A stretch of DNA of 64,000 bases. Origin: Phycisphaeraceae bacterium. Its GTDB lineage: Bacteria > Planctomycetota > Phycisphaerae > Phycisphaerales > Phycisphaeraceae. The stretch lies in contig JAJDCS010000039.1 in the NCBI GenBank assembly GCA_029260715.1, positions 124,001-188,000 of the forward strand. The letters run 5' to 3'. This document shows positions 63,799 to 64,000 of the stretch, in pieces; position 1 is the first letter of the stretch; each line of letters begins with the position of its first letter. A model generated the notes under the pieces. The model was not told the DNA's origin, ran no database searches, and saw only the letters and a list, made by a program, of their open reading frames with translations. Position numbers and translations under genes: made by a program.

Positions 63799-64000
63799 CT
63801 AAGTGTGCGAGTCGCTTGTCAGCGGGTCCGCCTGGTCCGTTGGATCGACAACGAGCCGGTCGGCAAGTGATTGCAACTGCTCAATGGAGCGACTGACGTC
63901 GGCGGTGCCGCTTCGGGCGTCGTCTTCCATTTGCTCGGCCAGGGTGGTCAACACGGGGAACCCAGCGGTGCCGCCGGCGCCCTTGAGCCAGTGCGCTACC
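63799..64000 (-). CDS. HPt-domain protein, C-terminus only (5' end off window)
   Basis: The frame is open from the right edge to a TAG at 63799-63801, and 66 residues are visible. It begins VAHWLKGAGGTAGFPVL, which matches the HPt phospho-accepting helix (AH-x-LKG-x-GG-x-G), with His as the probable phospho-site. TLAEQMEDDARSG continues the second HPt helix. The remaining residues form an acidic tail ending TSDSHT. The protein is either a standalone HPt or the C-terminus of a hybrid kinase. It could in principle serve kinases that lack an HPt, such as the one at 13783-15759. Confidence 0.8.
   Translation of the reverse strand, partial: VAHWLKGAGGTAGFPVLTTLAEQMEDDARSGTADVSRSIEQLQSLADRLVVDPTDQADPLTSDSHT

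Overview
The window is GC-rich bacterial chromosome, almost certainly from a member of the Planctomycetota, most likely Phycisphaerae-like. The evidence is a diderm gene set (two-partner secretion, OmpA lipoprotein, beta-barrels), a PEP-CTERM protein, a polysaccharide lyase joined to planctomycete-style leucine-rich repeats, several large exported proteins of planctomycete type, and a small intergenic repeat that recurs at five or more sites. Lineage is inferred from protein content only; no rRNA is present.

Layout. 1-2 kb: the 5' part of a secreted protein resembling Zur-repressed PEP-CTERM proteins and two small Cys-rich exported proteins, with two matching TGTTG-N10-CAACA palindromes upstream of the first two. 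2-3 kb: a gene-poor stretch with an IS5-type transposase remnant. 3-15.8 kb: the most striking locus, an operon-like trio of a TpsB outer-membrane transporter, a 2849-residue TpsA-type exoprotein ending in a YfiR domain, and a CHASE8-HAMP hybrid histidine kinase whose start codon overlaps the exoprotein stop codon. 15.9 kb: tRNA-Ala(GGC). 16-27 kb: CdsZ-type zinc-ribbon protein, RNase HI with a Cys-rich C-terminal module, a membrane/helical protein, a large exported protein, prfA, rpmE, a class IV aminotransferase, a DUF89 phosphatase, hisH and an OmpA-type lipoprotein. 27-33 kb: PEP-CTERM autotransporter-repeat protein, pectate lyase-LRR protein, alcohol dehydrogenase. 33-38 kb: nadK, sppA, ispD, ruvC. 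37.8-46.2 kb: type II topoisomerase A and B subunits separated by two paralogous exported ankyrin proteins and a small lipoprotein. 46-51 kb: msrA, recJ, a pseudopilin and a SpoIID-type protein. 51-54.4 kb: a metal/metalloid island with a multicopper oxidase fused to an outer-membrane barrel, divergent from an arsI/cadI-like gene and a SigZ-type sigma factor with a Cys-rich tail. 54.5-64 kb: LOG protein, zinc-ribbon membrane protein, phhB, pabB, corA, a TfoX-like protein, a HEPN-like gene of lower GC, folC, serS and the 3' end of an HPt-containing protein.

How the parts may work together. The secretion trio looks like a self-monitoring surface system. TpsB would export the repeat-rich fibre. 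The C-terminal YfiR domain might stay in the periplasm and act on the CHASE8 sensor of the kinase, as YfiR acts on YfiN. The kinase has a receiver but no HPt in the same protein, so an external HPt is needed. The copper/arsenic island couples periplasmic or outer-membrane copper oxidation to an organoarsenical-type dioxygenase and a sigma factor that may sense thiol-reactive metalloids. Folate genes (pabB, folC, a possible pabC, the pterin dehydratase) are scattered, as housekeeping genes commonly are in planctomycetes.
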